From assembly GCA_016794225.1 (NCBI GenBank), contig JAEUKQ010000007.1, positions 1-45,732 on the forward strand: a stretch of DNA of 45,732 bases, read 5' to 3'. Positions 18,940 to 29,303 of this stretch are shown piece after piece (the first letter of the stretch is position 1; every line of letters begins with the position of its first letter). This DNA is from Alphaproteobacteria bacterium. GTDB lineage: Bacteria; Pseudomonadota; Alphaproteobacteria; JAEUKQ01. Under the pieces are notes generated by a model. The model saw only the letters and a program-made list of their open reading frames with translations, made no database searches and was not told the origin of the DNA. A program made the translations under genes and the position numbers.

Positions 18940-20017
18940 TTTGTTAAGTCCCCTTGCCCAAGATTCGATTTTTTTTAATGTATTTCGCTACATTACGTTC
19001 CGTAGTTTTGGAGCGATATTAACTGCCTTGATGATATGTTTTATTATAGGGCCACGTGTTATCCGCTGGCTAAAATCAAAACAAAAAGAAGGACAGCCCA
19101 TTCGATCGGATGGACCAGAAGGTCATTTGCTAACCAAAAAGGGCACTCCCACCATGGGAGGTATTTTAATTTTAATTTCACTAATTATTAGTACCCTTTT
19201 GTGGGCTGATTTAAATAATGGCTTTGTCTGGGTTATTCTTTTTGTTGCATTAACCTTTGGGGCAATAGGTTTTGTTGATGATTACCTTAAATTGACCAAA
19301 CGAAATAGCAAAGGCTTACGTAGTCGTTACAAGTTTCTTGGTCAATTAGTGGCCGCTGCTTTAGCCACCTTGTTCATTTGGTTGCTTAGTCCAGATCATA
19401 TTCAGGGGCAATTTGCCTTACCATTTTTTAAAGACTTTGCTTTGGATTTGGGTCTTTTCATGATTCCTGTTGGCATTATAGTTGTTGTTGGGGCTTCAAA
19501 TGCAGTAAACTTGACAGACGGATTAGATGGACTTGCGATTGTTCCAACAATGATAACCGCCGGTTGTTTTGCCCTAATTGCATACTTGGTTGGCAGAATA
19601 GATTTTGCAGCATACCTGCAAATTCCCTATATACCTGGTAGTGGCGAATTGGCTGTAATCGGAGGGGCACTGGTTGGGGCAAGTTTAGGATTTTTATGGT
19701 TTAACGCACCACCCGCAATGGTTTTTATGGGTGATACGGGTTCGCTATCGATGGGCGGTATACTTGGCACTATCAGTGTTATCATAAAACATGAAATTGT
19801 TTTGGCAATTGTTGGTGGAATATTTGTCATTGAAACATTATCGGTCATGATTCAGGTTGTTTCATATAAACTAACTGGTAAACGCGTGTTTCGCATGGCT
19901 CCCCTCCATCACCATTTTGAAAAGAAGGGATGGGCAGAACCAACGATTGTTATTCGTTTTTGGATTATAGCGGCAATTTTGGCTCTTATTGGGTTATCAA
20001 CTTTAAAATTAAGGTAA
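18929..20017 (+). CDS. mraY: Phospho-MurNAc-pentapeptide transferase
   Basis: Integral membrane enzyme that moves phospho-MurNAc-pentapeptide onto undecaprenyl phosphate to make lipid I. 362 residues, about ten membrane helices. Signature loops present: [11 protein letters not shown] near residue 70, [16 protein letters not shown] near 114 with the DD pair, [10 protein letters not shown] near 194, [12 protein letters not shown] near 266, and [13 protein letters not shown] near 322. It overlaps murF by 11 nt and is followed by murD after 2 nt. Confidence 0.97.
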   Translation: MLYNLLSPLAQDSIFFNVFRYITFRSFGAILTALMICFIIGPRVIRWLKSKQKEGQPIRSDGPEGHLLTKKGTPTMGGILILISLIISTLLWADLNNGFVWVILFVALTFGAIGFVDDYLKLTKRNSKGLRSRYKFLGQLVAAALATLFIWLLSPDHIQGQFALPFFKDFALDLGLFMIPVGIIVVVGASNAVNLTDGLDGLAIVPTMITAGCFALIAYLVGRIDFAAYLQIPYIPGSGELAVIGGALVGASLGFLWFNAPPAMVFMGDTGSLSMGGILGTISVIIKHEIVLAIVGGIFVIETLSVMIQVVSYKLTGKRVFRMAPLHHHFEKKGWAEPTIVIRFWIIAAILALIGLSTLKLR

Positions 20018-20019
20018 CT

Positions 20020-21399
20020 ATGATTACCGTTGCGTGTTTTAATAATAAAACGGTTGGTGTTTTGGGTCTTGCCAGGTCTGGGATTAGTAGCGTACAAGCG
20101 CTACTGCGTGGAAATGCAGTGGTTTTTGCTTGGGATGATGATGCACAAAAACGCCTTAATCTAATGAATCAAGTGTCTCTTAACGCTGTTGACCTATCTT
20201 TGGTAGAATTACAGCAATTATCAGCTTTAATTATAAGCCCTGGAATTCCAACAAATCTGCCGCAACCGCACCCCCTAATTCCGTTGATTCATAAAGCCAA
20301 TGTGCCAATTATGACAGACATTGATCTTTTAATTAAAGCCCAACCAACCACGAAACGCATTGGAATAACTGGAACAAACGGCAAATCAACGACCACAAGC
20401 CTTATTGGACATATCCTTAAAAATAGCAATATACCAACCGAAATTGGTGGAAATATTGGAATTCCATGCCTTGATCTAAAACCACTTGATAATCGGGGTA
20501 TTTATGTTCTGGAATTGTCATCGTTCCAGCTTGAATTAATGCAACATTTTACTTTTGATGCCGCAGTTTTACTTAATATAACACCTGATCACTTAGACCG
20601 GCATGGAACAATGCAAAAATATGCGGGTATAAAGCAAAAAATATTTGCTGCGCAAAAATCGACTCAGGCCGCAATTATTGGTGTTGATGATCCTTATAGC
20701 CAGGAAATTTATACATATCTTAAGAAAAATGATCAGCAACAAGTCATCCCAATATCCAATCAGGATATTGTACCAAGGGGGGTCTATGTTAAAGATTCAT
20801 TTCTTGTTGACGATATGGACGGGAAAAAAGCTAGCATTCTTAATCTTCAAAAAGCATCAAGGTTGCCTGGCTTACATAACGCACAAAACATTGCAGCTGC
20901 CTATGCTACATGTCGCGCTATGGGGCTAGATAGCAAAAAAATTGCGTCAGAGATTCTAAGTTATCCTGGGCTAGCCCATCGCCAAGAGTTTGTACGCCAA
21001 ATTCGCCATATAGGTTTTGTTAATGATAGTAAGGCAACAAATGCTGACGCTGCGGGAAAAGCTTTGGCCTGCTATCAAAATATTTATTGGATTTTAGGTG
21101 GACGTCCTAAAGAAGGCGGTTTGAATGGCTTGGAAGCGTTTCTCGATCGGGTTCAACACGCCTTCTTAATTGGCGAAGCACAACAGTCATTTGCCTTTTT
21201 CTTAAAACAGCACCAAATACCACATACCTTGTCAGGCACCCTGGATGTGGCAGTTACATCGGCCTATAATATTGCACGCCAATCATCTCAATCTTGTGTT
21301 ATTCTGTTATCCCCCGCCTGCGCATCTTTTGACCAGTTTCGTGACTTTGAAGATCGTGGCACACACTTTAAAAAAACTGTCCTTTCGTTAAACGGGTAA
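20020..21399 (+). CDS. murD: UDP-MurNAc-L-alanine D-glutamate ligase
   Basis: Adds D-glutamate to UDP-MurNAc-L-Ala. 459 residues from the ATG at 20020, which has AAGG 5 nt upstream; the frame is open back to 19930 but that part lies inside mraY. Seen: N-terminal GVLGLARSGIS nucleotide-binding turn, GITGTNGKSTTTSL P-loop near residue 114, LELSSFQLE, NITPDHLDRHGTMQKYAGIK, FVNDSKATNADA and LSPACASFDQFRDFEDRG, all family hallmarks. Confidence 0.96.
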   Translation: MITVACFNNKTVGVLGLARSGISSVQALLRGNAVVFAWDDDAQKRLNLMNQVSLNAVDLSLVELQQLSALIISPGIPTNLPQPHPLIPLIHKANVPIMTDIDLLIKAQPTTKRIGITGTNGKSTTTSLIGHILKNSNIPTEIGGNIGIPCLDLKPLDNRGIYVLELSSFQLELMQHFTFDAAVLLNITPDHLDRHGTMQKYAGIKQKIFAAQKSTQAAIIGVDDPYSQEIYTYLKKNDQQQVIPISNQDIVPRGVYVKDSFLVDDMDGKKASILNLQKASRLPGLHNAQNIAAAYATCRAMGLDSKKIASEILSYPGLAHRQEFVRQIRHIGFVNDSKATNADAAGKALACYQNIYWILGGRPKEGGLNGLEAFLDRVQHAFLIGEAQQSFAFFLKQHQIPHTLSGTLDVAVTSAYNIARQSSQSCVILLSPACASFDQFRDFEDRGTHFKKTVLSLNG

Positions 21400-21406
21400 A
21401 AAGAAC

Positions 21407-22564
21407 ATGGAGCAGGTTACCAACTATAAAATTTTTAACCGGACAGATCGTAGCCTGCTTAATCTATGGTGGTGGACTGTAGATCGCTGGACGATTGCTG
21501 CATTGTTTTTATTATTATTCATCGGCGGATTTATGAATATTTCAGTCAGCGGTGCTACTGGTGGAAGAATTGGTCTTGATACATTTTATCTGGCCCGTCA
21601 CCACCTGGTTATGATTCCTGCTGCTATTTTTATTATGCTGTTTTTTTCCTTTTTATCAGTAAGGCACCTGTTTCAAGCAGCAATGATTATTCTGGCGGGA
21701 TCAATATTTTTAACCCTTGTAACACCTTTTATTGGTAGTGAAATCAAAGGTGCCAAACGCTGGATACGTCTGGTAGGTTTTTCATTACAACCATCTGAAT
21801 TCATCAAACCAACCTTTGCCATTGCAACAGCCTGGCTTCTTGCGCGTCAATCATTACACATATCAGATTGGAAAAAATTTTTAAGCTCTTGGGGATTTTC
21901 GCTTATTCTATATGGTTTTATTATTTTCTTGCTTATTCGCCAACCCGATTTAGGTATGGCTTTTGTTATCTCAATTACCTGGTTTGCCCAGCTTTTTTTT
22001 GCAGGTTTGCACCGAGGATGGGTTCTATTTTTATTGATTAGCGGAATTTTAGGACTTATTGCCGCCTATACATTCCTTCCCCACGTAGCAGCACGGGTTG
22101 ATCGATTTTTAAATCCGGAAGCTGGTGATAATTTTCAGGTAAATCAAGCACTACAAGCTTTTTCAAGTGGTGGGCTTTATGGCAAAGGACCTGGAGAGGG
22201 TGTAGTGAAAAAAAATATTCCCGATGCTCACAGTGATTTTATTTTTGCGGTCATTGGCGAGGAATTGGGGTTAATAGCCTGCATATTGGTTGTAGCGCTT
22301 TATGGTTTTATTTTTCTGCGTGGTACTTCCCGCTTGCTGCGTGAAGATTCGTTGTTCGTTGTACTTGCAAGTGCTGGTATTCTAATATCTTTTACCATTC
22401 AAGCTATGATTAATATAGCTTCTGCAATTAATCTAATTCCAACCAAGGGTATGACACTTCCCTTTATTAGTTATGGTGGATCATCCATGATTGCCATATC
22501 AATGGCCATGGGCATGTTGTTGTCATTAACGCGGCAACGATTAGGAGAAACTGAACAATTATGA
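21407..22564 (+). CDS. ftsW: Peptidoglycan glycosyltransferase FtsW
   Basis: SEDS-family glycan polymerase of the septum, partner of FtsI. 385 residues and about ten membrane helices. The conserved extracellular region is present: KGAKRWIRLVGFSLQPSEFIKP near residues 113-134, RVDRFLNPEAGDNFQVNQALQA, GLYGKGPGEG, the HSDFIFAVIGEELG loop, and the C-terminal GMTLPFISYGGSSM. Its last 4 nt overlap murG (ATGA type). Confidence 0.96.
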   Translation: MEQVTNYKIFNRTDRSLLNLWWWTVDRWTIAALFLLLFIGGFMNISVSGATGGRIGLDTFYLARHHLVMIPAAIFIMLFFSFLSVRHLFQAAMIILAGSIFLTLVTPFIGSEIKGAKRWIRLVGFSLQPSEFIKPTFAIATAWLLARQSLHISDWKKFLSSWGFSLILYGFIIFLLIRQPDLGMAFVISITWFAQLFFAGLHRGWVLFLLISGILGLIAAYTFLPHVAARVDRFLNPEAGDNFQVNQALQAFSSGGLYGKGPGEGVVKKNIPDAHSDFIFAVIGEELGLIACILVVALYGFIFLRGTSRLLREDSLFVVLASAGILISFTIQAMINIASAINLIPTKGMTLPFISYGGSSMIAISMAMGMLLSLTRQRLGETEQL

Positions 22565-23685
22565 AGCAACATCCTGAAAAACCTATTGTTATAGCTGCAG
22601 GTGGCACTGGTGGTCATCTGTTTCCGGCAAAATCCTTAGCTGCTGAATTAAAAAATCGCCATTATTCTGTATCTTTTGTCTCTGATAAACGTGCTGTTTC
22701 TTTTGAAAAATCAGCACAGGAAAATTGGCATATTATCGATGCAGCTGGAGTAGTTGGAACTGGTGCTTTAACAAGGATTCGTAATCTATGGCGTGTATAT
22801 CGGGGATATCGTCAGGCGTTAAGGTTACTAAAAAACTTAAAACCTCAAGTTGTTGTTGGATTTGGTGGATATGCCTCTTTTCCAACCGTTCGCGCAGCCC
22901 AAAGTCTTGGTATACCGACAATCATTCACGAACAAAATGCCGTTTTTGGCCGTGCAAATCGTCATTTGTTGAAAAAATCAACCCTGATTTGCTTGGGGAT
23001 GGCGAAAGTTCAAGGTTTACCCAAATCATATTTGAATAAGATGGTTTTTTGTGGCAACCCTGTTCGTGAAGCCATTAAGGCGGTGGCTAGCAACCCATAC
23101 AAAAAAGCTGGTATTGGTCAAAAATTTCATCTGCTTATCCTGGGTGGAAGTCAGGGTTCACGCAGTTTTTCAAGACTTATTCCCCAGGCTGTCTCAAAAC
23201 TACCTGCCTTTTTGCGACAAGATTTAATGATCACCCAACAATGTCGCCCGGAAGATATCCAGCATGTCACAAACTTTTACCAGGAACTAGGCATTCAAGC
23301 GGTGATTGCCAGTTTCTTTGATCATGTTCCAAGTCTCTTGGCTGAATGCCAATTACTGGTTAGTCGTGCTGGTGCCTCAACAATTGCTGAGCTTTGCCTG
23401 ATCGGAAGACCAGCAGTGCTTATCCCCTTGCCTTCGGCAGCTGATAATCATCAAAGTGCCAATTGTCAGATGCTGGTCGAACATAATGCTGGTTGGATGC
23501 TGACAGAAGAAGAAATTTCTCAAGATGCCACAATTTTGACAAAATTAATTGAGAAACTTATGCAGAATCCAACCGAACTTGCAGAAAAAGCCGTACGCGC
23601 GCGCAGTTTGGCGGTTGACCAAGCCGTTATTAAATTAACGGACGCTGTAATATCCTTAACCCTATTAAAAGATGTACCTGAGTAA
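22561..23685 (+). CDS. murG: UDP-GlcNAc:lipid I N-acetylglucosaminyltransferase
   Basis: Peripheral membrane glycosyltransferase that converts lipid I to lipid II. 374 residues, GT-B fold. Seen: [12 protein letters not shown] at about 12-23, [33 protein letters not shown], and the UDP-GlcNAc site [24 protein letters not shown] followed by ADNHQSANC. It overlaps ftsW by 4 nt and is followed by murC after 5 nt. Confidence 0.97.
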   Translation: MKQHPEKPIVIAAGGTGGHLFPAKSLAAELKNRHYSVSFVSDKRAVSFEKSAQENWHIIDAAGVVGTGALTRIRNLWRVYRGYRQALRLLKNLKPQVVVGFGGYASFPTVRAAQSLGIPTIIHEQNAVFGRANRHLLKKSTLICLGMAKVQGLPKSYLNKMVFCGNPVREAIKAVASNPYKKAGIGQKFHLLILGGSQGSRSFSRLIPQAVSKLPAFLRQDLMITQQCRPEDIQHVTNFYQELGIQAVIASFFDHVPSLLAECQLLVSRAGASTIAELCLIGRPAVLIPLPSAADNHQSANCQMLVEHNAGWMLTEEEISQDATILTKLIEKLMQNPTELAEKAVRARSLAVDQAVIKLTDAVISLTLLKDVPE

Positions 23686-23690
23686 ACCCG

Positions 23691-25106
23691 ATGAAATATA
23701 TTTCACAAAATATTGGACCTTTTCATTTTATTGGAATTGGCGGAATCGGCATGAGCGGTATCGCCGAAATACTGCACAATCTTGGCTACCATGTCCAAGG
23801 TAGTGATATTAGTGACAATAGTAACGTTGCGCGCCTTAGAAAAAGAGGTATTGCAATTACCGTTGGTCATAATCCTGCTAATCTGGCACAAGCACAAATT
23901 GTGGTTGTTTCATCTGCCGTTAAAGATGATAATCCTGAACTTATAGAAGCAAAAAAAAGACGATTAATTGTTGTTCGCCGCGCTGAAATGCTAGCCGAAT
24001 TAATGCGCTTAAAACAATCCATATCAATCGCCGGAACACACGGCAAAACAACAACAACCTCCTTAACAGCTTCGTTACTTGACGCAGGACATTTTGATCC
24101 AACCGTGGTTAATGGTGGTATTATTAACAATTACGGTACAAATGCCCGTATCGGCACTGGTGATTGGATTGTCGTTGAAGCAGATGAATCAGACGGAAGT
24201 TTTTTAAAACTACCTTCAACGATTGTTATTGTTACTAATATTGATCCAGAGCATTTGGATTATTATCAATCTGTCGATTCCTTACATAATGCCTTCAACC
24301 AATTTATCAGTAATATCCCCTTTTATGGATTTGCTGTTTTGTGTATTGATCATCCCGTTGTTCGAAATTTTTATCATCAGATTCAGAATCGCCGCCTCAT
24401 CAGCTATGGTTTCAGTCCTGAAGCAGATATCCAAGCAACCAATCTTATGCCTGATCTGACAGGGGTAAATTTTACTGTAACCCTTAACAATCGATTAAAA
24501 GGTGGTGCTAGAACCATAAAGGCACGATTACCAATGATTGGACGTCACAATGTTCAGAACGCCCTTGCAGCTATTGCTGTTGCCAATGAAATAGGTATAA
24601 ATTCTGAACAAATTCTGAAGGGTCTTTCATTATTTGGTGGGGTTAAGCGGCGCTTTACCAAAACCGGCGAGGTTAACGGTATTACAATTATTGACGATTA
24701 TGGCCACCATCCAATTGAGATTGAAGCCGTTCTTAAAGCCGCACGTCAAGTTTGCAGACAACGTGTTCTTGCAATAATACAACCACACCGGTATTCACGC
24801 TTGCATGATCTTTTCCAAGAATTTGTTTCGTGTACCGACCTGGCTGACCATGTTTTGATTGCTGATGTTTACCCAGCTGGCGAACAGCCGATTCCTGGTA
24901 TAGATCGTGAACACTTGGTGAAAGCAATTAAAAAACGTGGTAAAACACCGGTTGACGCATTAAAAAACCCTGTCGATCTGGCAAGGAAGGTTGCTACCAT
25001 TGCCAAACAAGGCGACCTAGTTGTTTGTCTTGGAGCCGGTAGTATAACTAATTGGGCTTATTCCCTGCCCTCAGAACTTGCATCAATTCTAAATGGAACA
25101 GTTTAA
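23691..25106 (+). CDS. murC: UDP-MurNAc L-alanine ligase
   Basis: First Mur ligase; adds L-Ala to UDP-MurNAc. 471 residues. N-terminal [17 protein letters not shown] dinucleotide-like turn, P-loop [12 protein letters not shown] near residue 114, [52 protein letters not shown] and GAGSITNWA are all present. murB starts 8 nt after its stop. Confidence 0.97.
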   Translation: MKYISQNIGPFHFIGIGGIGMSGIAEILHNLGYHVQGSDISDNSNVARLRKRGIAITVGHNPANLAQAQIVVVSSAVKDDNPELIEAKKRRLIVVRRAEMLAELMRLKQSISIAGTHGKTTTTSLTASLLDAGHFDPTVVNGGIINNYGTNARIGTGDWIVVEADESDGSFLKLPSTIVIVTNIDPEHLDYYQSVDSLHNAFNQFISNIPFYGFAVLCIDHPVVRNFYHQIQNRRLISYGFSPEADIQATNLMPDLTGVNFTVTLNNRLKGGARTIKARLPMIGRHNVQNALAAIAVANEIGINSEQILKGLSLFGGVKRRFTKTGEVNGITIIDDYGHHPIEIEAVLKAARQVCRQRVLAIIQPHRYSRLHDLFQEFVSCTDLADHVLIADVYPAGEQPIPGIDREHLVKAIKKRGKTPVDALKNPVDLARKVATIAKQGDLVVCLGAGSITNWAYSLPSELASILNGTV

Positions 25107-25114
25107 GCGCTGCT

Positions 25115-26047
25115 ATGACTTTTGATATTCAACATCAATATTCGTTTCTCAATGGTCTTCAGGGAAAAATAAGCTTTAATGCTATTCTGGCAGATATAAC
25201 ATGGTTCCAAGTTGGTGGGGCAGCACAGTTGATGTTTCGTCCTCAAAACTCCGATGATTTGCAAAAATTTTTAAGACAAAAACCTGATGAAGTACCTTTA
25301 ACTGTAATTGGTGTTGGCTCAAACTTACTGGTTCGCGATGGTGGTGTTGATGGGGTTGTTGTACGATTAGGCAGGGAATTTAACAAAATTACTAAATTAT
25401 CAGCCACCCATATGTATGTGGGTGGCGCTGTCCTTGATAGTAATATTTCTCGTATGGCTTTGGAATATGGAATTGGTGGGCTAGAATTCCTAAGCGGTAT
25501 TCCGGGTACTGTTGGTGGTGGGGTGTATATGAATGCTGGGTGCTATGGACGCGAATTTAGCGATATTGTTGAAAGCGTAGATATTATAGGCCCGGGTGGT
25601 CAAATAAAAACCTTACCCACTAAAGAGATTGGTTTTTCCTATCGCCACAGCAATATACCAAGGAATTCTGTAGTGATCGGCGCAATTTTGAAGGGTATTG
25701 TTTCGGACTCGGTACACATTCAATCCGCTATACAAGATATCCAGCAAAAACGCTTGTTAACCCAACCCATTCGCACGAAAACCGGGGGAAGCACCTTTGC
25801 CAACCCTGATCCCCAATTAAGTAATGGAAAGAAAGCTTGGCAACTTATTGACGAAGCAGGTTGCCGCGGATTACGCCGCGGGGACGCTATTGTATCACCC
25901 ATGCATTGTAATTTTTTAATTAATGAAGGAAATGCCAAAGCTGCCGATTTAGAAGATTTGGGAGAAGAGGTTCGTGAACGCGTGCTACGTCAAAGCGGTA
26001 TTAATTTGCGCTGGGAAATTCAACGTATCGGTAAAAGGCTTATATAA
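25115..26047 (+). CDS. murB: UDP-N-acetylenolpyruvoylglucosamine reductase
   Basis: FAD enzyme that reduces enolpyruvyl-UDP-GlcNAc to UDP-MurNAc. 310 residues from the ATG at 25115. The frame extends back to 25052, but that would overlap murC and adds residues unlike the family. Seen: TWFQVGGAAQLMFRP, GVGSNLLVRDGGVDGVV, the FAD loop GLEFLSGIPGTVGGGVYMNAGCYG, FSYRHSNIP, and the type I active-site region GSTFANP with the conserved serine. Its TAA abuts the ddl ATG with no gap. Confidence 0.96.
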   Translation: MTFDIQHQYSFLNGLQGKISFNAILADITWFQVGGAAQLMFRPQNSDDLQKFLRQKPDEVPLTVIGVGSNLLVRDGGVDGVVVRLGREFNKITKLSATHMYVGGAVLDSNISRMALEYGIGGLEFLSGIPGTVGGGVYMNAGCYGREFSDIVESVDIIGPGGQIKTLPTKEIGFSYRHSNIPRNSVVIGAILKGIVSDSVHIQSAIQDIQQKRLLTQPIRTKTGGSTFANPDPQLSNGKKAWQLIDEAGCRGLRRGDAIVSPMHCNFLINEGNAKAADLEDLGEEVRERVLRQSGINLRWEIQRIGKRLI

Positions 26048-26983
26048 ATGCTCAAACGTCGCTTTAAAAAAGTTGTTGTTTTGATGGGTGGAACTTCAAG
26101 TGAACGTGAAGTATCCCTTGTTACTGGGAAAGCTTGTGCTAAAGCTTTACAACAGCAAGGTTATCAAGTAACAACTGTTGATGTAACGGGTAATTTATTA
26201 TCTTTATTACAGCAACTAAATCCAAAACCAGATGCTATATTCAATGCCTTACACGGCAAAAATGGTGAAGATGGTAAAATTCAAGGTATATGTGATATTT
26301 TGGGTATACCATATACCCATTCTGGCTTGTTGGCTTCGGCATTAGCCATGCACAAGGGAATGGCCAAGCTGATTTTCCAGCAACTTGGTTTACAAGTGGC
26401 AAAAGGCATTATTAAAACACGGCAAGAATTATCAATGGGAATAGACCCAATGGTACGTCCCTACGTTATAAAGCCAATAGACCAAGGTTCAAGCGTTGGC
26501 GTGGTCATCTTTCGCATCAATGATAATATGACCCTGCGAACACCAGAAATTTTATGCCCCAACCAAGATGAATTCCTAGTAGAAGAGTATATCGAAGGCC
26601 GGGAATTGACGGTAGCAGTTATGGGTGATAAACCCCTAGCCGTTACCGAATTACAACCAGTCGGACGCTTCTATGATTACGATTCTAAATATTCAGAAGG
26701 AAAAACAAAACATATTTTACCAGCTAATATCCCTGCATCAATTGCACAAATGGCTATGGAATGGTCGCTTAAAGCACACCAAGGACTTGGTTGTCGTGGC
26801 CTAACACGCAGTGATTTTCGTTGGAATGATAAAAAAGGAGATAAGGGGCTTTATATTCTTGAAATTAACACCCAACCTGGCATGACTCCTTTATCGCTGG
26901 CACCAGAACAAGCAGCGTGGGCTGGAATTACCTTTGAAGAATTAGTTGATTGGATGTTGGAGAATGCACAATGCGATCATTAA
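26048..26983 (+). CDS. ddl: D-alanine--D-alanine ligase
   Basis: ATP-grasp ligase that makes the D-Ala-D-Ala dipeptide used by MurF. 311 residues. Seen: VVLMGGTSSEREVSL near the N-terminus, NALHGKNGEDGKIQG, YVIKPIDQGSSVGV, VEEYIEGRELTVAV, and LEINTQPGMTPLSLAPEQA with metal-binding Glu and Asn. It begins directly after the murB stop and overlaps the start of ftsQ by 13 nt. Confidence 0.96.
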   Translation: MLKRRFKKVVVLMGGTSSEREVSLVTGKACAKALQQQGYQVTTVDVTGNLLSLLQQLNPKPDAIFNALHGKNGEDGKIQGICDILGIPYTHSGLLASALAMHKGMAKLIFQQLGLQVAKGIIKTRQELSMGIDPMVRPYVIKPIDQGSSVGVVIFRINDNMTLRTPEILCPNQDEFLVEEYIEGRELTVAVMGDKPLAVTELQPVGRFYDYDSKYSEGKTKHILPANIPASIAQMAMEWSLKAHQGLGCRGLTRSDFRWNDKKGDKGLYILEINTQPGMTPLSLAPEQAAWAGITFEELVDWMLENAQCDH

Positions 26984-27843
26984 AAGAGTTTTTGCAATCA
27001 ACCGAAAAACAGCAGATTGAAACTTCGGTATCTTTAGATCGCCCTACCCCACAATCAGCCGTTGCAACGACCTGGAGCTGGCGCTTAAGACCCTTATGGA
27101 GCCGTTTCAGCCGTTTAAAACAGATTAATAAAAGAATTTACCTGGGTATTTTTTTCATGGTATTTGCGATTCTGATTGGGACAGGCTGGCTAATGGATTT
27201 ATGGTTTGCATCAGGCCGCTTGATAGGCGCTTTTAGTGCCAAGCAAGGTTTTGAACTGACCGAGGTAAAAATTTCTGGACGACTCAATAGCACTTCTGAG
27301 TCACTAAGAAAGGCAATTAATTTGCAGATTGGTATGCCGTTGATTGCCATCGATTTACATCAGGTTAAAAGTGATCTTGAAAAACTTGCGTGGGTGAAGA
27401 GTGTTAAAACGGTTTCCAGAATATACCCGGGACTTATTTTTATCGAAATTGAAGAAAGAACCCCTGTTGCCATCTGGCAATACCAAGGAAAATTTTCTTT
27501 AATTGATACAGATGGCCAAATTATCCCTGTCAGTGATGTGCAACGTTTTGCTAATTTGATGGTGATTGTTGGAGAAAATGCCCCCCAAAAAACACCCGAA
27601 TTAATTAAAATGCTATCAACACAAAGTAGCCTTCAAGACCGCGTAACAGCAGCCATATGGGTTGGAGACCGCCGCTGGGATTTAAGGATAGACAACAGAA
27701 TTGAAGTTATTTTGCCTGAAGAGGGAGCAACCGATGCTTGGTTGTTTCTGGCACAAAAACATCAAGAGCAACGCATACTTGACCAACCAATAAAGCGAAT
27801 CGATTTACGCATAAAGGGTCAGATCGCCTTATCTTTTTTATAA
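26971..27843 (+). CDS. ftsQ: Cell division protein FtsQ
   Basis: Bitopic divisome protein linking early and late components. 290 residues from the ATG at 26971, which has GGAG 8 nt upstream; an earlier in-frame TTG at 26950 is less likely. Layout: a cytoplasmic tail of about 55 residues, a membrane helix near 58-78 (YLGIFFMVFAILIGTGWLM), a POTRA domain starting FELTEVKISGRLN, the NxxxL-type turn and WVKSVKTVSRIYPGLIFIEIEERTPVAIW, then the beta domain ending KRIDLRIKGQIALSF. It closes the first tight block of the cluster. Confidence 0.94.
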   Translation: MRSLKEFLQSTEKQQIETSVSLDRPTPQSAVATTWSWRLRPLWSRFSRLKQINKRIYLGIFFMVFAILIGTGWLMDLWFASGRLIGAFSAKQGFELTEVKISGRLNSTSESLRKAINLQIGMPLIAIDLHQVKSDLEKLAWVKSVKTVSRIYPGLIFIEIEERTPVAIWQYQGKFSLIDTDGQIIPVSDVQRFANLMVIVGENAPQKTPELIKMLSTQSSLQDRVTAAIWVGDRRWDLRIDNRIEVILPEEGATDAWLFLAQKHQEQRILDQPIKRIDLRIKGQIALSFL

Positions 27844-27871
27844 GATTACAAATTATTTTACCCAATATAAT

Positions 27872-27899
27872 TGGCTTATAAAGCCACTTTTATTTTTTT
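27872..27899 (+). terminator. Weak terminator-like hairpin after ftsQ
   Basis: TGGCTT at 27872-27877 pairs with AAGCCA at 27881-27886 across a 3-nt loop, followed by a T-rich run to 27899. The 6-bp stem is short. It begins 29 nt after the ftsQ stop and would at most give partial termination before ftsA. Confidence 0.5.
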
Positions 27900-27986
27900 A
27901 AAAAATTTGTTTGGCTTTGTGTACATTGTTGTTCTATTGAATTTAAGTACGATTTTTTTTATTTACCGTGATATTTTACTGTACCC

Positions 27987-29303
27987 ATGGTCAACCAAAT
28001 TAACCTGCCCAAACAAGCAAATAACGGTTTAGGCAATCATTTGCCTAAAAAGAATAGCAAACCTGTGAACCGTCAGGGTGTTTTGGCCGCTTTAGATATT
28101 GGGACGAACAAAATTTGTTGTCTGATTGCTCAAGCTGATGATGAACATCGGATGCGGATTTTAGGCATCGGTCACCATATGTCTCGAGGATTACGTAATG
28201 GCTCGATTGTCAATATGGAAGAAACACAACTTGCCGTTATTAATGCTGTACATGATGCCGAAAAAAGTGCTGGCGTCACTGTTCAGAAGGTATTGGTTAA
28301 TTTATCGGGTGGTTACCCGAATTCTCAAACTGTAAAACTAGAAGCAGACGTTAACGGACAGGAAATTAGCGACAAAGATTTGCGTCGCATATTGGAACAA
28401 GGCAGTTTAACAGGACATCACCTAGAACGTCGCCTAATTCATTCAATACCAGTTGGTTACAGCTTGGACGGCAATCGGGGCATTCGTGACCCCCGTGGTA
28501 TGTTTGGCCAAAGATTAGCTGTTGACATGCACCTAGTTACCGCGGCCGTTAGTGCAGTTCGCAACTTAACATCCTGTATTAGCCGTTGCCATCTTGGTTT
28601 AGGTTCTATTGTCGTTTCTTCGTACGCATCAGGCCTTGCAACACTTGTTGATGACGAGATTGACTTGGGTGTGACTGTCATTGACATGGGTGCAGGCACA
28701 ACAAATATTGCTGTTTTTTTTGATGGTAATCTTGTTTATACTGATTGCTTGCCTATTGGCGGGAATCATGTGACAAATGATATAGCTCGTGGTCTTTCAA
28801 CCCCTTTGGCAGAAGCAGAACGTATAAAAACTCTTTATGGACATTGCATTCCTTCAACTGTTGATCAGCATGAAATAATTCATGTTCCACAAATTGGTGA
28901 AAATGACCCGCAACATACACATCAGGTATCTCGGTCAATTTTGGTTGGAATTATTCAGCCGCGTCTTGAGGAAACTTTTGAATTGGTAAGATCACATTTA
29001 GAAATTAGTGGCTTTGATAAACTTTCAGGTCGAAGAGTTGTTCTGACTGGTGGCGCCAGCCAGTTAGGCGGTGTCAAAGATTTAGCTAGGCTTATTTTAA
29101 ACAAACAAGTTCGACTGGGACGCCCTATAGGTGTTCTTGGCCTTGATGATGTAACAGCAGGGCCAGCATTTGCAACCTGCACCGGTTTGTTGGCTTATGG
29201 GCAACAACACAATGTAACATCACATCGCACTGATACAATAAAAAATGCTGATAATAATGGTTTTCTATCTAAAATTAGCCATTGGCTGCGGGAGAATTTT
29301 TAA
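27987..29303 (+). CDS. ftsA: Cell division protein FtsA
   Basis: Actin-like ATPase that anchors FtsZ filaments to the membrane. 438 residues. It has an N-terminal extension of about 30 residues before the phosphate-1 motif [15 protein letters not shown]. Seen: [29 protein letters not shown], the 1C-domain region with [11 protein letters not shown], phosphate-2 [30 protein letters not shown], and adenosine motif [13 protein letters not shown]. The C-terminus ([13 protein letters not shown]) is an amphipathic helix of the membrane-targeting type. The start ATG lacks a clear Shine-Dalgarno. Its TAA overlaps an ATG in the ftsZ frame. Confidence 0.95.
   Translation: MVNQINLPKQANNGLGNHLPKKNSKPVNRQGVLAALDIGTNKICCLIAQADDEHRMRILGIGHHMSRGLRNGSIVNMEETQLAVINAVHDAEKSAGVTVQKVLVNLSGGYPNSQTVKLEADVNGQEISDKDLRRILEQGSLTGHHLERRLIHSIPVGYSLDGNRGIRDPRGMFGQRLAVDMHLVTAAVSAVRNLTSCISRCHLGLGSIVVSSYASGLATLVDDEIDLGVTVIDMGAGTTNIAVFFDGNLVYTDCLPIGGNHVTNDIARGLSTPLAEAERIKTLYGHCIPSTVDQHEIIHVPQIGENDPQHTHQVSRSILVGIIQPRLEETFELVRSHLEISGFDKLSGRRVVLTGGASQLGGVKDLARLILNKQVRLGRPIGVLGLDDVTAGPAFATCTGLLAYGQQHNVTSHRTDTIKNADNNGFLSKISHWLRENF

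Noticed and set aside
25052-25114. Upstream extension of murB overlapping murC
   Set aside because: The added residues are unlike MurB N-termini and the frame there is the alternate frame of murC; the ATG at 25115 gives the normal length.
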